A DNA stretch of 64,000 bases from Phlegmacium glaucopus (lineage: Eukaryota > Basidiomycota > Agaricomycetes > Agaricales > Cortinariaceae): contig MU130013.1 in the NCBI GenBank assembly GCA_015039465.1, positions 112,307 to 176,306 on the forward strand, given 5' to 3'. Made by a program: the position numbers and the translations under genes. Numbering within the stretch: the first letter of the stretch is position 1; every line of letters starts with the position of its first letter. Below, in pieces: positions 23,299 to 35,851 of the stretch. The notes beneath the pieces were generated by a model, which searched no databases, was not told the DNA's origin, and saw nothing but the letters and a program-made list of their open reading frames with translations.

Positions 23299-26200
23299 TT
23301 AAACAATAGGCCTACCTGAAAGATCAAGGACGATTACACGACCATCGGCTGAACCTAAAGCAATACAAGTTCCACTTATCGCCAGACAATTGTAATTTGA
23401 TGGCCTGTACGAGACCGGAATCCAACAAAGACGCTTTTTCGGATCCATCGACCAAACCCACCCATCATCACTGATAAAGATGTGAAAACTTGACGCACTT
23501 TTTCCATGGAGAGGAGTAGGCGAGTGAACAAGAGCATAAGTAGATTTATTGTAAATCTCAATGCTGTTTCCAGTCACTGCGTTCCACACTCGAAGAGTCT
23601 TGTCATGGGATCCAGACACGATTCGTGTGCCATCATGTGAGAATGCAACAGACCGAACTGCGTCAGAATGGCCCTTGAGCGTGTTGAGATGGACACCGCT
23701 CACTGCATCCCACAGTCGAAGAGTCTTGTCGGTGGATCCAGACACGATTCGTGTGCCATCAGGTGAGAATGCGACAGACCTAACTGGGCCAGAATGGCCC
23801 ATGAGCGTGTTGAGATGGGCGCCGCTCATTGCATCCCACAGTCGAAGAGTCTTGTCGAAGGATCCAGACACGATTCGTGTGCCATCAGGTGAGAATGTGA
23901 CAGACCAAAGTGAGTCAGAATGGCCATTGAGCGTATTGAGACGGGCGCCGCTCACTGCATCCCACAGTCGAAGACTGTTGTCATTGAATTCAGACACAAT
24001 TCGAGTGCCATCGGGTGAGAATGCATAATATGTAGAGCCAGAATGGCCATTGAGTGTATTGAGATGGGTGCTGCTCACTGCATCCCACAGTCGAAGAGTG
24101 TTATCATCGGATTCAGACACGATCCGTGTGCCATCAGGTGAGAATGCAACAGACTGAACTCTATCAGAATGGCCTTTGAGCGTGCTGATATGGGCACTGC
24201 TCACTGCATCCCACAGTCGAATAGTCATGTCGGCAGATCCAGACACAATTCGTGTGCCATCAGGTGAGAATGCGACAGACCAAACTGAGCCAGAATGGCC
24301 ATTGAGCGTATTGAAATGAGTGCCGCTCACTGCATCCCACAGTCGAAGAGTCTTGTCGCCAGATCCAGACACAATTCGTGTGCCATCGGGTGAGAATGCA
24401 ATGGACAGAACTACGTCAGAATGGCCCTTGAGCTTGTTGAGACGGGCACTGCTCCCTGCATCCCATAGTCGAAGAGTCTTGTCATGGGATCCAGACACGA
24501 TTTGTGTGCCATCAGGTGAGAAGGCATAAGACTGAACTGTGTCAAAATGACCCTTGAGTGTACTGAGATGGGCACCACTCACTGCATCCCACAGTCGAAG
24601 AGTGTTGTCGTGGGATCCAGACACGATTCGTGTGCCATCGGGTAGGAATGCATAAGACGTAACTTTGTCAGAATGGCCCTTGAGCATGTTGAGATGGGCG
24701 CCGCTCACTGCATCCCACAGTCGAAGAGTCATGTCGCCGGATCCAGACACAATTCGTGTGCTATTGGGTGAGAATGCAACAGACTGACATACGTCAGAAT
24801 GGCCCTTGAACGTGTTGAGATGGGCGCTGCTCACTGCATCCCACAGCCGAAGAGTGTTGTCGTAGGATGCAGTCACGATTCGTGTGCCATCAGGTGAGAA
24901 TGCAACAGACAGAACTGCAGCAGAATGGCCCTTGAGTGTGTAGAGATGGGCGCCGCTCACTGCATCCCACAGTCGAAGAGTCTTGTCATTGGATCCAGAC
25001 ACGATTCGTGTGCCATCGGGTGAGAACGCATAAGACAGAACTAGTTCAGAATGGCCCTTGAGCGTGTTGAGATGGGCGCCGCTCACTGCATCCCACAGTT
25101 GAAGAGTGTTGTCGGTGGATCCAGACACGATTCGTGTCCCATCGGGTGAGAATGCATAAGACCTATCTGAGAGGGAATCACCATTGAGCGTGTTGAGATG
25201 GGCACCGCTCACTGCATCCCACAGTCGAAGAGTCTTGTCATGGGATCCAGACATGATTCGTGTGCCATCAGGTGAGAATGCAACAGACCGAACTCCGTCA
25301 AAATGGCCCTTGAGCGTGTTGAGATGGGCACCGCTCACTGCATCCCACAGTCGAAGAGTCTTATCATTGGATCCAGACACGATTCGTGTGCCATCAGGTG
25401 AGAGGGCATAAGACTGAACTCTGTCAAAATGACCCTTGAGTGTGCTGAGATGGGCACCACTCGCTGCATCCCACAGTCGAAGAGTGTTGTCGTGGGATCC
25501 AGACACGATTCGTGTACCATCAGGTGAGAATGCGATAAACCAAATTTGGCCGGAATGGCCCTTGAGCGTATTGAGATGGGCGCCGTTCACTGCATCCCAC
25601 AGTTGAAGAGTCGCACCATTGGATCCAGACACGATTCGTGTGCCATCAGGTGAGAATGCAACAAATGAAACTGAGCTGGGATTCCCATCCATAATCCGAA
25701 CACAAGGGCTCCAAGTCTCCTCTATACAATTATTTGCCCTGCCTAATGGTAATCTTTTGTGCTCGTACAGGGTCCAGAGAGTTGTCTGCCTTGGGGTAAA
25801 ATGTAATGCTGAGTGATACACTTGGAGACAAGAAATATCGAGGATTGAGAAAAATTCACGAGTAAATCGCTCGCAATCATGCAGTAAATCAACAACATTG
25901 CGTAAGTCAACAAGACCTTTTTTCTGTGAAATATAAATAAGCTAAGTCTTAGACACATGCGAAAACACAAAGCACATACCAACAGAAATGCTTTTGCAGC
26001 ATGCAAACCAACCAAAGTATTTCGAAGCTCCCCTAAGAGGCTACAAGCTTCGATCCAGTAAAGAAGATATTTATTACAAAACTCCTTCAGAAGGTCGACC
26101 AGAGTATCCGAGACCAGGGCACGGGTAAGGTGGAACATCCAATGACGGCATGCATACTGGATATGAGGCAAAATATTATCCGTAATACGTGAATGTAAAC

Positions 26201-28503
26201 CATCGACTTCACTATTTAGTACACATGGATTGTCGATTCCACACATATCCCGCTTGAGCGACTGCATAGCTTCGAGACACCGAATTGCAAGTAACATATG
26301 TTGTTTCTCGCTGTCCACTCTAAAGTTCGCATCGCGGCACCGATTAGAATCTGTTATGAAATCGACGAATGATGGATGGTGTAACCGAATCAATTGGGTG
26401 TCATGGTCTGGTAAAATAAGAATGGAATGAAGATGTACCAGAGTTTGTCGGATGGTTGAGGGAGTCAAACCGAGTAGATTCTCCAAATAAACCGGGGAAA
26501 GGGGCTCTTGTAGGGAAACGACGCTGCCGAGAATCATCTTCAGTCGACCTGATAGTTGAATTGCAATATCTGGGAATGCGTGCATGAGGACTTGCGTGTA
26601 CAATTTATCAAGATGATGGTAGGGGGATGATTGCGCATTGGTACTCAATTCTTTCCCACTGAGGAGACGTGTGAGTTGACCTTGTGGATCAGAATCATTT
26701 CGTTCTTCGATAAACTTGATCGAGGTCGCTGCAAAAATAAAGAGGCCAAAGGACAGAGTCGCCAATGCCTCGACATCCTCCTCCGATGGCCATGAACTAT
26801 CGAGGCCATAACGCTCCCTGATATCTTGGAGAGCTGACAAGAGATAGCGTTTGATGTCTTGTCGCACAACGCTTAGCTCCAGTTTGTGCAAGATCAGACA
26901 TTGTGATGCTGCATTGAGATGACCCGACTTATGGGCAAAGACAGAGGTGATGGCGTGTTCCGGTCGACTAGTTACCAAAATTTTCAGCGGTGAGAGTTGG
27001 GAAACATAACGAGAGAGTGAGGATAGGATGGTGGATGTGGTGCCCATGTCCTTGCATTCGTCGAGAGCATCTATCACAATGAGACATAAACGGAACGAAT
27101 CACGAGTACATCGAAGAGGTTTTATGATAAGTTCTTCTAGTTGATAAGGGACGCTCGCAGAGGCTAGGTAAGGGTTCGACCGAAGAACCTCCGCTAACTG
27201 ATCCCCAAAGGACGGAAATGTTTGCCCGAGATGATGGGCAATGGATGAAAAGATCAGGTTCGGATTACTTCGGTCTGCAAAGTCGCGAGAGCAGAAGAAA
27301 CTCGCAACAGGGATTCCACGTCTTTTGCATTCATCGGCGAAAGTATATGAAAGCGTAGTCTTCCCCGTTCCAGCCGAACCATTTATCCAAAATATAGGCG
27401 TATTGGGAACATTGCTATCGCTGGCATCTTCAACACCTATCCACCGACGGAGTTGACCTAGAACATCTACTCTCGTTCCATCAAAACATCGTGCTACTTT
27501 CTGTGGATCAAGGGATTCGAATGAGGCAGAAAAAACTATAGGTGGGCGACCGTCTTGGACATATAAGGTGAGGGCTGCCCGTGCAAGGAGGAGGAGGTTA
27601 ACCATTAGTTACCTTTCACGTCTAATTTCGCCATCACTCCCTATCCAAAATCTAAGATAGCACAAGGATACTTCATTTAGAAGGAAAATACCTGAAATCC
27701 GTCGTTCAAGGTTTCCTGTACATGGTCAAGTTTTCCTTCAAACCTGGTATTATCATCTCTCACTTGCTGTGAATCAATTTGTTTCAGACTAAATGGTTGT
27801 TAGATGAACAGAAGGATAAGCTAACATCTAGCGAGAACTCCACCGCAAGCATTGTTTCTATCTGGTTTCAAGCTATATTAGGCAGGACAAGACCGATAAG
27901 GATGTGTGCTCACCTTGAAGTTTTCGATAGACCATGAAATTGCCTGGACATGACAAGCTATAGACGCTGCATCGTTGACGTAGTTCAAGGTGCGTCCCAC
28001 CATCCCACGGGAAGCAAGCTTCTTCACGTCAGCTGCAATCGCAATCCATTTACTGAAAGTCATTCATAAGGACAGTGAATTCGAGCCAGTCATGGAAAAG
28101 CTTGCATTGATAGATGATCTATTCGATCCCGCATTGATTTGGAGGGTGTTCCTGCGTTCTTCGATTTCTGGAGGATGTCTGTAAGCTCCCTAATCCGAAC
28201 CGCAAGTTGCTCTAGATCGTCCACATTTTGAGATATTTTCTATTTATTCATCAGTAATAGACGCAATGATAAGGCAACTGATACCTGTACCTTGATTACA
28301 TTGATAACAAAAAGGAGGCCCTCTACGCCGACCTTCAATCCGGGAACCGCAACGACATCTGCTGGCCCTTTGAAAAGATTGAGAATTAATTGCAGGCCAT
28401 CAACCGCAGTGCTGCTTGCACGAGCCAGCCGGTTTGTAGTTTCGGCGTGTAGAAAATTGGATCGTACTTTGGCTTTGAAGGATTGGACTTTTGAACTCGA
28501 CAT
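23299..28503 (-). CDS. NACHT-WD40 (NWD) STAND protein with 17 high-identity WD repeats
   Basis: Eight exons on the minus strand: 28503-28291, 28239-28106, 28052-27914, 27861-27826, 27766-27692, 27640-27613, 27535-25980, 25923-23299; 1601 residues with all phases consistent. The N-terminal helical domain begins MSSSKVQSFK. The NACHT domain has Walker A GSAGTGKTT (about residue 262) and Walker B LIVIDALDEC. After a helical linker come 17 WD repeats of 42 residues (AFSPDGTRIVSGS..DKTLRLWDAVSGAHLNTLKGHS), then a divergent final blade. Intron 2 is GC-AG. In fungi NWD proteins act as intracellular receptors, and the HET-D/E/R members cause heterokaryon incompatibility; the ligand here is unknown. 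An NACHT-only frame from 27605 is not the true start, because spliced upstream exons encode the expected N-domain. Confidence 0.9.
23540..25676 (-). repeat. Array of 17 WD40-coding repeats, 126 bp each
   Basis: Units differ mainly at a few codons: the residue after SGS, those around V-x-S-x-AF, and those after KGH. Repeat 14 is one codon short. The DNA identity between units is high enough to allow unequal exchange and makes read mapping or assembly prone to error. Confidence 0.92.
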
Positions 28504-29112
28504 AGCCGAGATCTGTGGAGGAAGGAGTGAAAGGGTTATCGGCGTGGGATCCGTCTTGAACCATTAGCCGTTCCTGTGAAAAAAAAACATCGACTCCCAC
28601 TAGACTCGCCTCCAGTCTATGCATTGGGGAATTGGAGTAGTCTCCCGTAGGCAGACTCCGATGTTACGTGATGACAACTCGATCACTTCGTATATGCCGC
28701 GTGCTTCTGCCACGACGGCCCACACTGACAAGTTAATACACTTGCGACTAATACCGAAACTCCAGCGCTTATCTATATTGCTTATTCGCTGGGTATACTC
28801 CAAGGGCTTTCAAAAGGCGATGGATCCCCCACATGGCCAATATGTCTATAACGCACATTTCAGTCCTTCAGCTGGAATATGAAGGTCGTTATTGGACACA
28901 AACTTTACCTAGTGGTGTCCACAACAGGTATTAGGACGAGAGACGAAAACAGCGATTCTCGATTTGCCTAAAATCATTTATGTAAATGTTAACCCTTATT
29001 CCGACTTATTTTACAGTGATGAAATCCAAACTATACTATATTGGACAACGGAGGACTACACCTTTCTCTCTCTCTCTCTTTCACCACCAACGAACCTATA
29101 ACCGTCTTTTTT
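28504..29112. other. Intergenic region
   Basis: Promoter side of the NWD gene and 3' side of the oxidase gene. A CT-rich run (about 29060-29085) is the only visible feature. Confidence 0.4.
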
Positions 29113-31565
29113 TTACTTCTTCTTGGGTGGCAATATACCGAAGAGTCTACGTTTCTTCTCCTTCGCCGCGATCCTAGCTCGTACTTGATGTTCGATCTCC
29201 TCTTCAGAGATAGATCCTCCAAGAAGAGAATACCATATAACGGTAGCCATTCCGAAAACAGCTGTCAATACACATCTGTATAAAAAAAAAGGAAGGGATT
29301 AGTCAACTTCTAACAATAATAATAAAATGATGATGATGAATTCTCACCCAGCCATGGCGCCAATACCTCTAGAGTGCCATCCAAGGTTCTGAGGGAAAGG
29401 ACCAGAGGGAAGACCATCAAGATCCAAGGGAGATAGGTGGCCAGCTGCGTTACCAGAGGAAAGTTGACCTAATGCTTTACAATGATCGTACATGACTTGT
29501 GGTACCGCGTTACGTTCCTGAGCTTGCAGAGGTGCTTCGATCAATTGAATAGCCAAGCCGACTTCAAGATGCCATTCGATATGACCTGTTACGAAGAAAA
29601 AGATTAGACAACTCAAGAGTTGGGGTGTGAAAAATATATCGCTTTACAATGGAGTAACCAAGTTCCAGGATTATCAGCTATTACACGTAGAGTTACTGAT
29701 TCTCCTGCTGGGATTTGAATTGTATCTCGTCGGATTGGGTTTAACTGTCCTTCAACGATAGGAGGATTGAGTGTAGGATCTGTAGATGTGAAATCCAGTG
29801 ATCGTCCAACAATCATGGGTTTATGTCCGTGTAAATGGCTACGAAAAAGCGATCAGGCAAGTTTTGGTGAAGGAAAGGAAGATGAGGCTTACAAAGGATG
29901 TTTGCCGGTATCCGTATTTCTAATAACAAGATCGAAGACCTCAAGATGGTCAAGGACAAAACTTAAAGGTCCATAAGCTTCTTGAATGGTCGCATTCGAA
30001 CCAAGGCTGAGCTCTGAAAAGATAGCAGGTACCAGAGGGCTGTTAAACGTGACTTGATTGATCATAGCACGGTTCGTGCCGTCAGTCATAGTGTCGAAAC
30101 CGAAATCCAATTGGACGCTTTTAGTAGCTACCGGTTGAGGGATTGCAATAACAGGCACGAGTGAGGTGTCGTTCACGTCGTGGTACTCGTCGACGGAACC
30201 AGGGTCTGATAGTTTGGCAGTGGTATCGTATGTTATAGATGATGTTATGTCTAGAATATATTGGACGCGGTCAATATGAATTACACCAGAGAAAAGAAGC
30301 TGGTTTACTGGGATTTAGAGCAGGAGGGACCTTGTCGAACATATCAGTGTCCATGTTGGCGTGCATAACCCAATTACTGGACGTATCATTACGGGCAGTA
30401 ACGAGGACAGAATATCTTTGAGCAACAGTAATACCTATCAAGTCAATAGGTGACTCCTCGACATCAGTCTACAAAAGAAAGGAGAAAAGGGAATCAGCTT
30501 CGAAATCCCAAAGGATGTAAGCAAAAGTTTGCAACTTATAAACTTACACCATCGACTTCAATGATACGCATTTCATGACCATCAATCCAGAAGAAAAAGG
30601 CAGAAAATGCAGAAGTGTTGAGGATTCGCAAGCGGTATGTCTTGCCAGGCTGGAATGGCAATGTGGCATTTTCGTTGAATCCAACTCCCGAGGTCACTCC
30701 AGAAGGAGACGTTCCAGGGATGGGACCGAGGTAAGAAGCGTTTTGAGCAAAATAAATAAGACCCGAGTCTTAAGATTATCAGAAGGGGAAAAAAAGTGAG
30801 CTGGGATGAAACGTTAAATAAATAGAGCAATAATAATTTACTTGGAATTGGTTCAGCGCCTTGCGGATTCCTGATATTGATGAACTCTTTGAGGAGAACT
30901 GGGTGTTCGTCGTGGTACCAATCACCCAAGATTACGGTGAACTCTTCGTCATAGGAATGTACCTCGTTAGGTGGATGAATCACGAGAGGAGCACGTAGGC
31001 CATCAACGTATTGACCCTGAGAACTTTTGTCAGCTCGAATGATTTGATTTTTAATTTCGAGAACCCTACACCAGCGTGGGCATGAACCCAATAAGTACCC
31101 CATTGACCGGATGAGTTTATAGGAACGACATAATCGGACTGTCCGCCTGGAGGAATTCCGCTAGGCAAGGAGGTCAGGTTAGAAAAAGGTTACGAAAAGG
31201 TGAGGTAACCTACCATTCCGTGATTCCTTGGGCGCCGTCCATCCATGAGGTGGAGTTAAAGAACATGCCGTGGTGGTGAATGGCAGTTACCTGGTCGAGA
31301 GAGTTGGTGACATGCAAAACCAAAGAGTCGGTGGTGTTAACATCGATTGGAGGTGGCCTGTAAAAAGGCGTTAAGTAACTTTTTGTTGGAGGAGGTTGTA
31401 AAGCAAGAGAACCTACGGCCAGGTATTGTTGACGCCTATTACTCGACGAGGGAAGAGACCATCTGGATTAGCGTCTTGAACATAAGTTACATTCCACCAT
31501 ATTTCCCGGACGCCTGCAAGGGCGGGTGAAGCTAAGGCAACCAGTGGAATGAGGGACGTTCTCAT
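29113..31565 (-). CDS. FET3: Fet3-type ferroxidase (multicopper oxidase)
   Basis: Ten exons on the minus strand: 31565-31417, 31357-31214, 31160-31070, 31016-30842, 30768-30548, 30468-30309, 30250-29893, 29838-29648, 29585-29348, 29275-29113; 629 residues, all phases consistent. A signal peptide (MRTSLIPLVALASPALA) is followed by the four copper motifs: AIHHHGMF, TYWVHAHAG, HPFHLHGH and LLHCHIEWH. A C-terminal membrane span (about CVLTAVFGMATVIWYSLL) and a short basic tail ending PPKKK fit the Fet3 family, which is anchored in the plasma membrane and oxidises Fe2+ outside the cell for uptake by Ftr1. The oxidase-permease pairing supports Fet3 over a laccase. The tail ends in the cytosol as in yeast Fet3. 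Confidence 0.93.
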
Positions 31566-31612
31566 TTTTGAAAGAAGGGAAGGAAAGAGGGTTGGGACAC
31601 TTCTCACCGTTG

Positions 31613-31623
31613 TTATCAGATAA
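31613..31623. promoter_or_regulatory. Iron-responsive GATA site, both strands
   Basis: TTATCAGATAA contains the consensus ATCWGATAA on each strand (31615-31623 plus, 31613-31621 minus). This is the site described for fungal iron-repressing GATA factors (Urbs1, SREA, Fep1). It lies 48 bp upstream of the FET3 ATG and 202 bp upstream of FTR1. Confidence 0.7.
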
Positions 31624-31674
31624 AACGTTTCCATCAATCCCGGTTACAAATGTGCGTCGGATCAAACACAGGGT

Positions 31675-31683
31675 TTATCAGAT
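31675..31683 (-). promoter_or_regulatory. Second iron-responsive GATA site
   Basis: The minus strand reads ATCTGATAA, a perfect match to ATCWGATAA. It lies midway in the shared FET3/FTR1 promoter. A further single TTATC occurs near 31757. Confidence 0.65.
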
Positions 31684-31824
31684 AGTGGGAAAATCACCGT
31701 TAGCCGATTGAACCGGTAAAAAACTTCTGTCTGCTTATTTAGTAAGTATGTGAAAGTTTATCTTCAAGTCCTTGCTATCCCTTCTCCCCCTCAAGACAGC
31801 TAGGGACGCGTCCATTCCCAGACA

Positions 31825-33558
31825 ATGACTAAAAATCTCTTTTCCGTTCCTATTTTCTTCATCGTTTTTCGGGAAACACTCGAAGCAGCCATCATCATCT
31901 CCGTTCTCCTTGGTCTCGCCGAACAAATTGTCAATCGAGACTCAAACTCCATCGAGCAGGTACAAACATCAAGTGGAGAAGAAAATGCTGAAAGCGAATC
32001 CATGCCTGTTGTGGACGACCCTGTTCAACGTCGACGCCTTCTGCGCAAGCTCAGAATCCAGGTAAAAAAACTCAGTTTAACCGTGTGTTATTAACCCATT
32101 CTTTCTTGATTTCATCCAGATTTTTGGTGGAGCCAGTCTAGGCCTTTTCATCGCCCTTGCTATTGGTGCAAGGTAGGGTCACACCCTCTGGAATCCTCCC
32201 GACGCTTGCGAGCTTAACATTTGGGAATAGCTTCCTTGCTGTCTGGTTCACCAAGGCCAATGACTTGTGGTCCAAGTCCGAGACTCTATGGGAAGGTAAC
32301 TAACATCAACGCTTTTTGTTTGACTTGCCCCAATCTTAACACCGAAATATCCCAGGTATTTTCGAACTCATCGCATGCCTCATGATCTTTGTTATGGGAA
32401 TTACAATGCTCAAAATGGATCGAGGTAAAATTACTCGCCCTAGCACTCCTGTCTGACCGTATATTAACCTCTTTTTTCAGCCAAAGCCAAGTGGAGGATC
32501 AAACTTCAACATGCATTTGATGGAAAACGTATCTACACACTTCAGAGTTCACTGTTCGACCGCCGGACTAACCCCCTTTTTTATATAGACGTCGATGGTA
32601 GGACTTCAGCAGGAAAATGGGTCCTCTTCATTCTGCCTCTAGTTACCGTACTTCGTGAAGGTCTCCTCTTTCTTCATTTATTAAAAAATAAAAGATTAAA
32701 CTCACCCTTCCATTTAGGCTTGGAAGCCGTCATCTTCGTCGGCGGTGTCTCTTTAGGCCAACCTGCCACCTCAATTCCCATTGCTGCCATAGTGGGTATC
32801 GTCTGCGGTCTAGTCATCGGATTCATCATCTATGAATTTGCCAGTCGAACAAGTAAGTCCTCCCCCCAATTCTCCACAAAACAACCCAGATTTTAATGTT
32901 CTTTCGCAGCTCTGAGTATCTTCCTCGTCGTCATGACCAACTTGATTCTCCTCATCGGAGCAGGTCTATTCAGCAAGGCCGTTGGTGCATTTGAAACAAA
33001 CGCTTTCAGCAAACTCCTCGGTGTAAATGGAGACGATGCGGGTGGAGACGGGCCAGGATCTTACCCTGTTAAAGGAAATGTCTGGCATTTGAACTGTTGC
33101 AACCCCAATAATACCTTCGATGGACAAGGCTGGACTATATTCGCTGCTATATTCGGGTGGACTAATAGCGCTACATGTACGCATTCGCTCAATTTCGGAA
33201 AATCGTCCCAAAGTATATTTAACCCATTCCTTTCTTTCTTTTTGACTGCAGTCGGAACTGTCCTGTCATACGTGTTCTACTGGCTTGCGGTTATCGCAGT
33301 ACTGGTCTACACAAAATTCAAAGAGGTGATCAATACTTTCATCCTTCCCCCCCGAAAATTACAACCGCTGATCGTTTTTGTTCTTATTGTTACTTCTAGG
33401 GCCGAACAAAATTATTTGGATGGGAATCCGAAGCTGGTACTCGCATGAGGAAACGTCAAGAAGAAAAGGATCTTAGAAGCGGGGAAGTGACCCCAGAAAA
33501 AGACTCTGCCTCTTCTTCGGATAAACAAACTGTTGACATCGACGTTCTTCCCCGCTGA
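31825..33558 (+). CDS. FTR1: Ftr1-type high-affinity iron permease
   Basis: Ten exons: 31825-32061, 32120-32172, 32231-32295, 32356-32424, 32481-32528, 32589-32660, 32718-32852, 32910-33176, 33252-33325, 33400-33558; 392 residues, phases consistent. Two REXLE iron-transport motifs are present: RETLE (about residue 16) and REGLE (about residue 180). Hydrophobic spans typical of the seven-helix permease flank them (FFIVF..AAIIISVLLG, WVLFILPLVTVL, FLVVMTNLILLIGAGLF). The hydrophilic C-tail is charged. It imports Fe3+ made by the neighbouring ferroxidase. The genes are head-to-head with 259 bp between start codons. Confidence 0.93.
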
Positions 33559-34701
33559 AGGGTTTTTTTTTCCTTCTGAAGATAACGGAAAGAGGTTGTA
33601 ATTGCGTGGACCAAAAGAAAAAAGGAACGAAAAAATTCTCCAAATTCTTCTTTGGCAAAACACTTCATGGATTAACAAAGGTCGGAATTTCCTGAACGGC
33701 ACGCTACAATAGAATCTTACCAGGCCTGTTCAAATTTGAAAGGAACACATGTACATGCACATTGCATGTAAATTTAAAACTACGAACGTTCGAACGTTAT
33801 TATTGATCGACCTTCTGCATATTGATGCCCAGTAAAAAAGGAATGTCATGTGAATAATGTTTAAGCAACTGCACCGCCAAAAAAAAGATTCCAGAATTTA
33901 ATGGTCTCTGCTTCACAGGCTTGCATGTGGAGAAGGTCAGCTGGCATGAAATACTCACAAGAAACCAGACAGGGTATGTTATGGTGCAAATTTATGAATC
34001 TAGATTCAGGTAATTATTATTAGATAACAACGTCTACAATTACAAGGTGAATATTATATTAGGTATACATAATAAGAGTAAGATCTCACCTCAGCGTCTG
34101 CGAGTAGCCAAATGACTGAGGGAGAGCGACACGACGAGTCATTACATATAGGGCGTGTTCAGAAATTATTCTCTATCTACGTCTAGTCTCCGTTGTGTGA
34201 ATTTTACTCTGCGGTACCGATGGGCGTATTTCCGCATTGAGTTCGCCGGGCATCACCGGCACCACAGTCTTGATGTTACTTACGTCAAGTTCCGTGGAGT
34301 TTGAAATTACTTAGTTAGTTAGCGCCCAAGTTAGCCTCCTGGTGCACCTCATCTAACTGGCATTATTTACTCTTCACAAGTGAGTGTCTAGTGCTTTCCG
34401 AGGCTCGTTTTATTGACAAATTCTGAATTCCCACTAATGACAGTAGTTGCATAGCGGCCATGAGATATGGCATGAGGGTTCCATCAACCTCATGTATGCC
34501 ACAGAGAAGAATTCCAGAACATATGTGAGTCATGTATGCTGCGATGACTCTGAAAAGGACTCGTAACAGCAGTCGCGTTCACCATGAGGCACGGCATGAG
34601 GCCTGAGGTCGAACAACTTGAAGGGAACCTCATGCAGCCTCATGAGTCATGTATGCTGCGATGCTAGTTCTTTGTACGTAAGAACGGCAGGTTCCTGGGA
34701 A
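33559..34701. other. Intergenic region with duplicated promoter block
   Basis: The first 700 bp show nothing clear. From about 34320 to 34640 the sequence is repeated upstream of the third zinc-finger gene (38290-38580), including CATGAGG/CCTCATG-rich inverted motifs. This marks the start of the segmental duplication unit. Confidence 0.55.
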
Positions 34702-34709
34702 TATATAAA
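34702..34709 (+). promoter_or_regulatory. TATA box of zinc-finger gene 1
   Basis: TATATAAA, 62 bp before the ATG, preceded by GGTTCCTGGGAA. The same block precedes the other two copies. Confidence 0.6.
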
Positions 34710-34770
34710 CCAGACACCGACATCCTGACAATGCCACAACCCTCTCGCTGACATCTCTCCTACCAAACTG

Positions 34771-35737
34771 ATGCCGGTCGAACATTTCTGCGGAACTTGC
34801 AAGAAGACCTTTTCAACTATCGCTGGTGTGAAGTCTCATGCCAGAGCCAAACGCCATGTCGCCAACCCATTAGTCTGCGAGGAATGTGAGTTGTCGTTTG
34901 GGTTTTGGTCGGCCTTACAGGCGGTGCGTCCTAGCCTTGTCGTCGGTTACGTATTATCCAGATAATTAAACTACTTCATAGCACTTGAATTCTCCTAAGC
35001 ACGCAGTTCATTACGCCCCCAGAGGTTACTTAGACAGACTCGCCAGTGACAGTGATGACGACGATCCATATTGTAACGGCTGCGAACGGCAATTCATTGA
35101 CATGATGACCCTGAATCAGCATCTGGCCTATTCATCGCAACACAACTGGTGTTTTGAATGTTCGCGAGACTTCAGGTCTGAGACCGCCCTTCAACAGGTA
35201 GGCCAGGCTCACATCTGTATTTTGCAGCTGCTGATTATTTTGTAGCATTGGAACTCGTTAGCCCATAGTGGACGCAACTTCAAGTGTCCTTTCTGCCAAG
35301 GGATGTTCAAGAGTCCTTCCGGGATCGCATTACACATGGAATCAGGTTGCCATAAACTCACCCGCCACGATGTCACTGCTGCCGTTCGCAGGATGAATAT
35401 TATTCCAAACATTTCCATCAAGCGAATCACTGGTCCCATCCAGCCGCCTACATTGCGCAAATATATTGCTACTGAGGCCTCCTTCAACGGCTCAACCTAC
35501 GATTGTTATCTCTGTAGCAAGAAGACCAAAACACTTTCAGCTCTCAATTTACACCTAAACTCTTCTGCACATGATGACGACGAGTTTAGGTGTCCGAAGT
35601 GTAAGACCGAATTCAAGCTAATCTCCGGATTCGTCCAACACTTGGAGAGCCGTTCATGCGGGTTGGCGCGGACAACTCAGGTCGGCGATTACTTCAATGA
35701 TTTAACAGATAGGTTTTCCCGTCTTCTGAAGATGTAG
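34771..35737 (+). CDS. C2H2 zinc-finger protein, tandem copy 1
   Basis: Three exons: 34771-34923, 34982-35197, 35246-35737; 286 residues. Zinc-finger-like units in order: FCGTCKKTF..H..H (residues 6-30), CEECELSF, CNGCERQF..H, CFECSRDF, CPFCQGMF..H..GCH, CYLCSKK..H..H and CPKCKTEF..H, so at least seven Cys-x2-Cys units. The acidic linker is short (DSDDDDPY). The last residues are FSRLLKM. It is probably a nucleic-acid-binding protein; no target can be inferred. Two close copies follow on the same strand. A conserved spliced 3' UTR is predicted downstream. Confidence 0.8.
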
Positions 35738-35751
35738 AGGGTGTAGCAGAC

Positions 35752-35851
35752 GTGAGTTTACGAATTTTCTGTTACGGCCCCGCCTTATCTGCTTAGAGAG
35801 GCCGAAACATGAGTACACATTGTCTTAGGACGGCGTTGACTCATTTTTCAG
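35752..35851 (+). other. Predicted 3'-UTR intron of zinc-finger gene 1
   Basis: GTGAGT begins 14 nt after the stop codon and TTTTTCAG closes a 100-bp interval. Equivalent intervals exist in the other copies (37505-37604 and 39708-39805). Confidence 0.45.

Noticed and set aside
23561..25816. Plus-strand frames opposite the WD repeats (for example 23561-24028)
   Set aside because: They are antisense shadows of the repeated WD40 codons and repeat with the same period.
27535..27605. Start of the NACHT gene at 27605
   Set aside because: Upstream spliced exons encode the expected N-domain in phase, and the ATG falls inside a phase-consistent intron.
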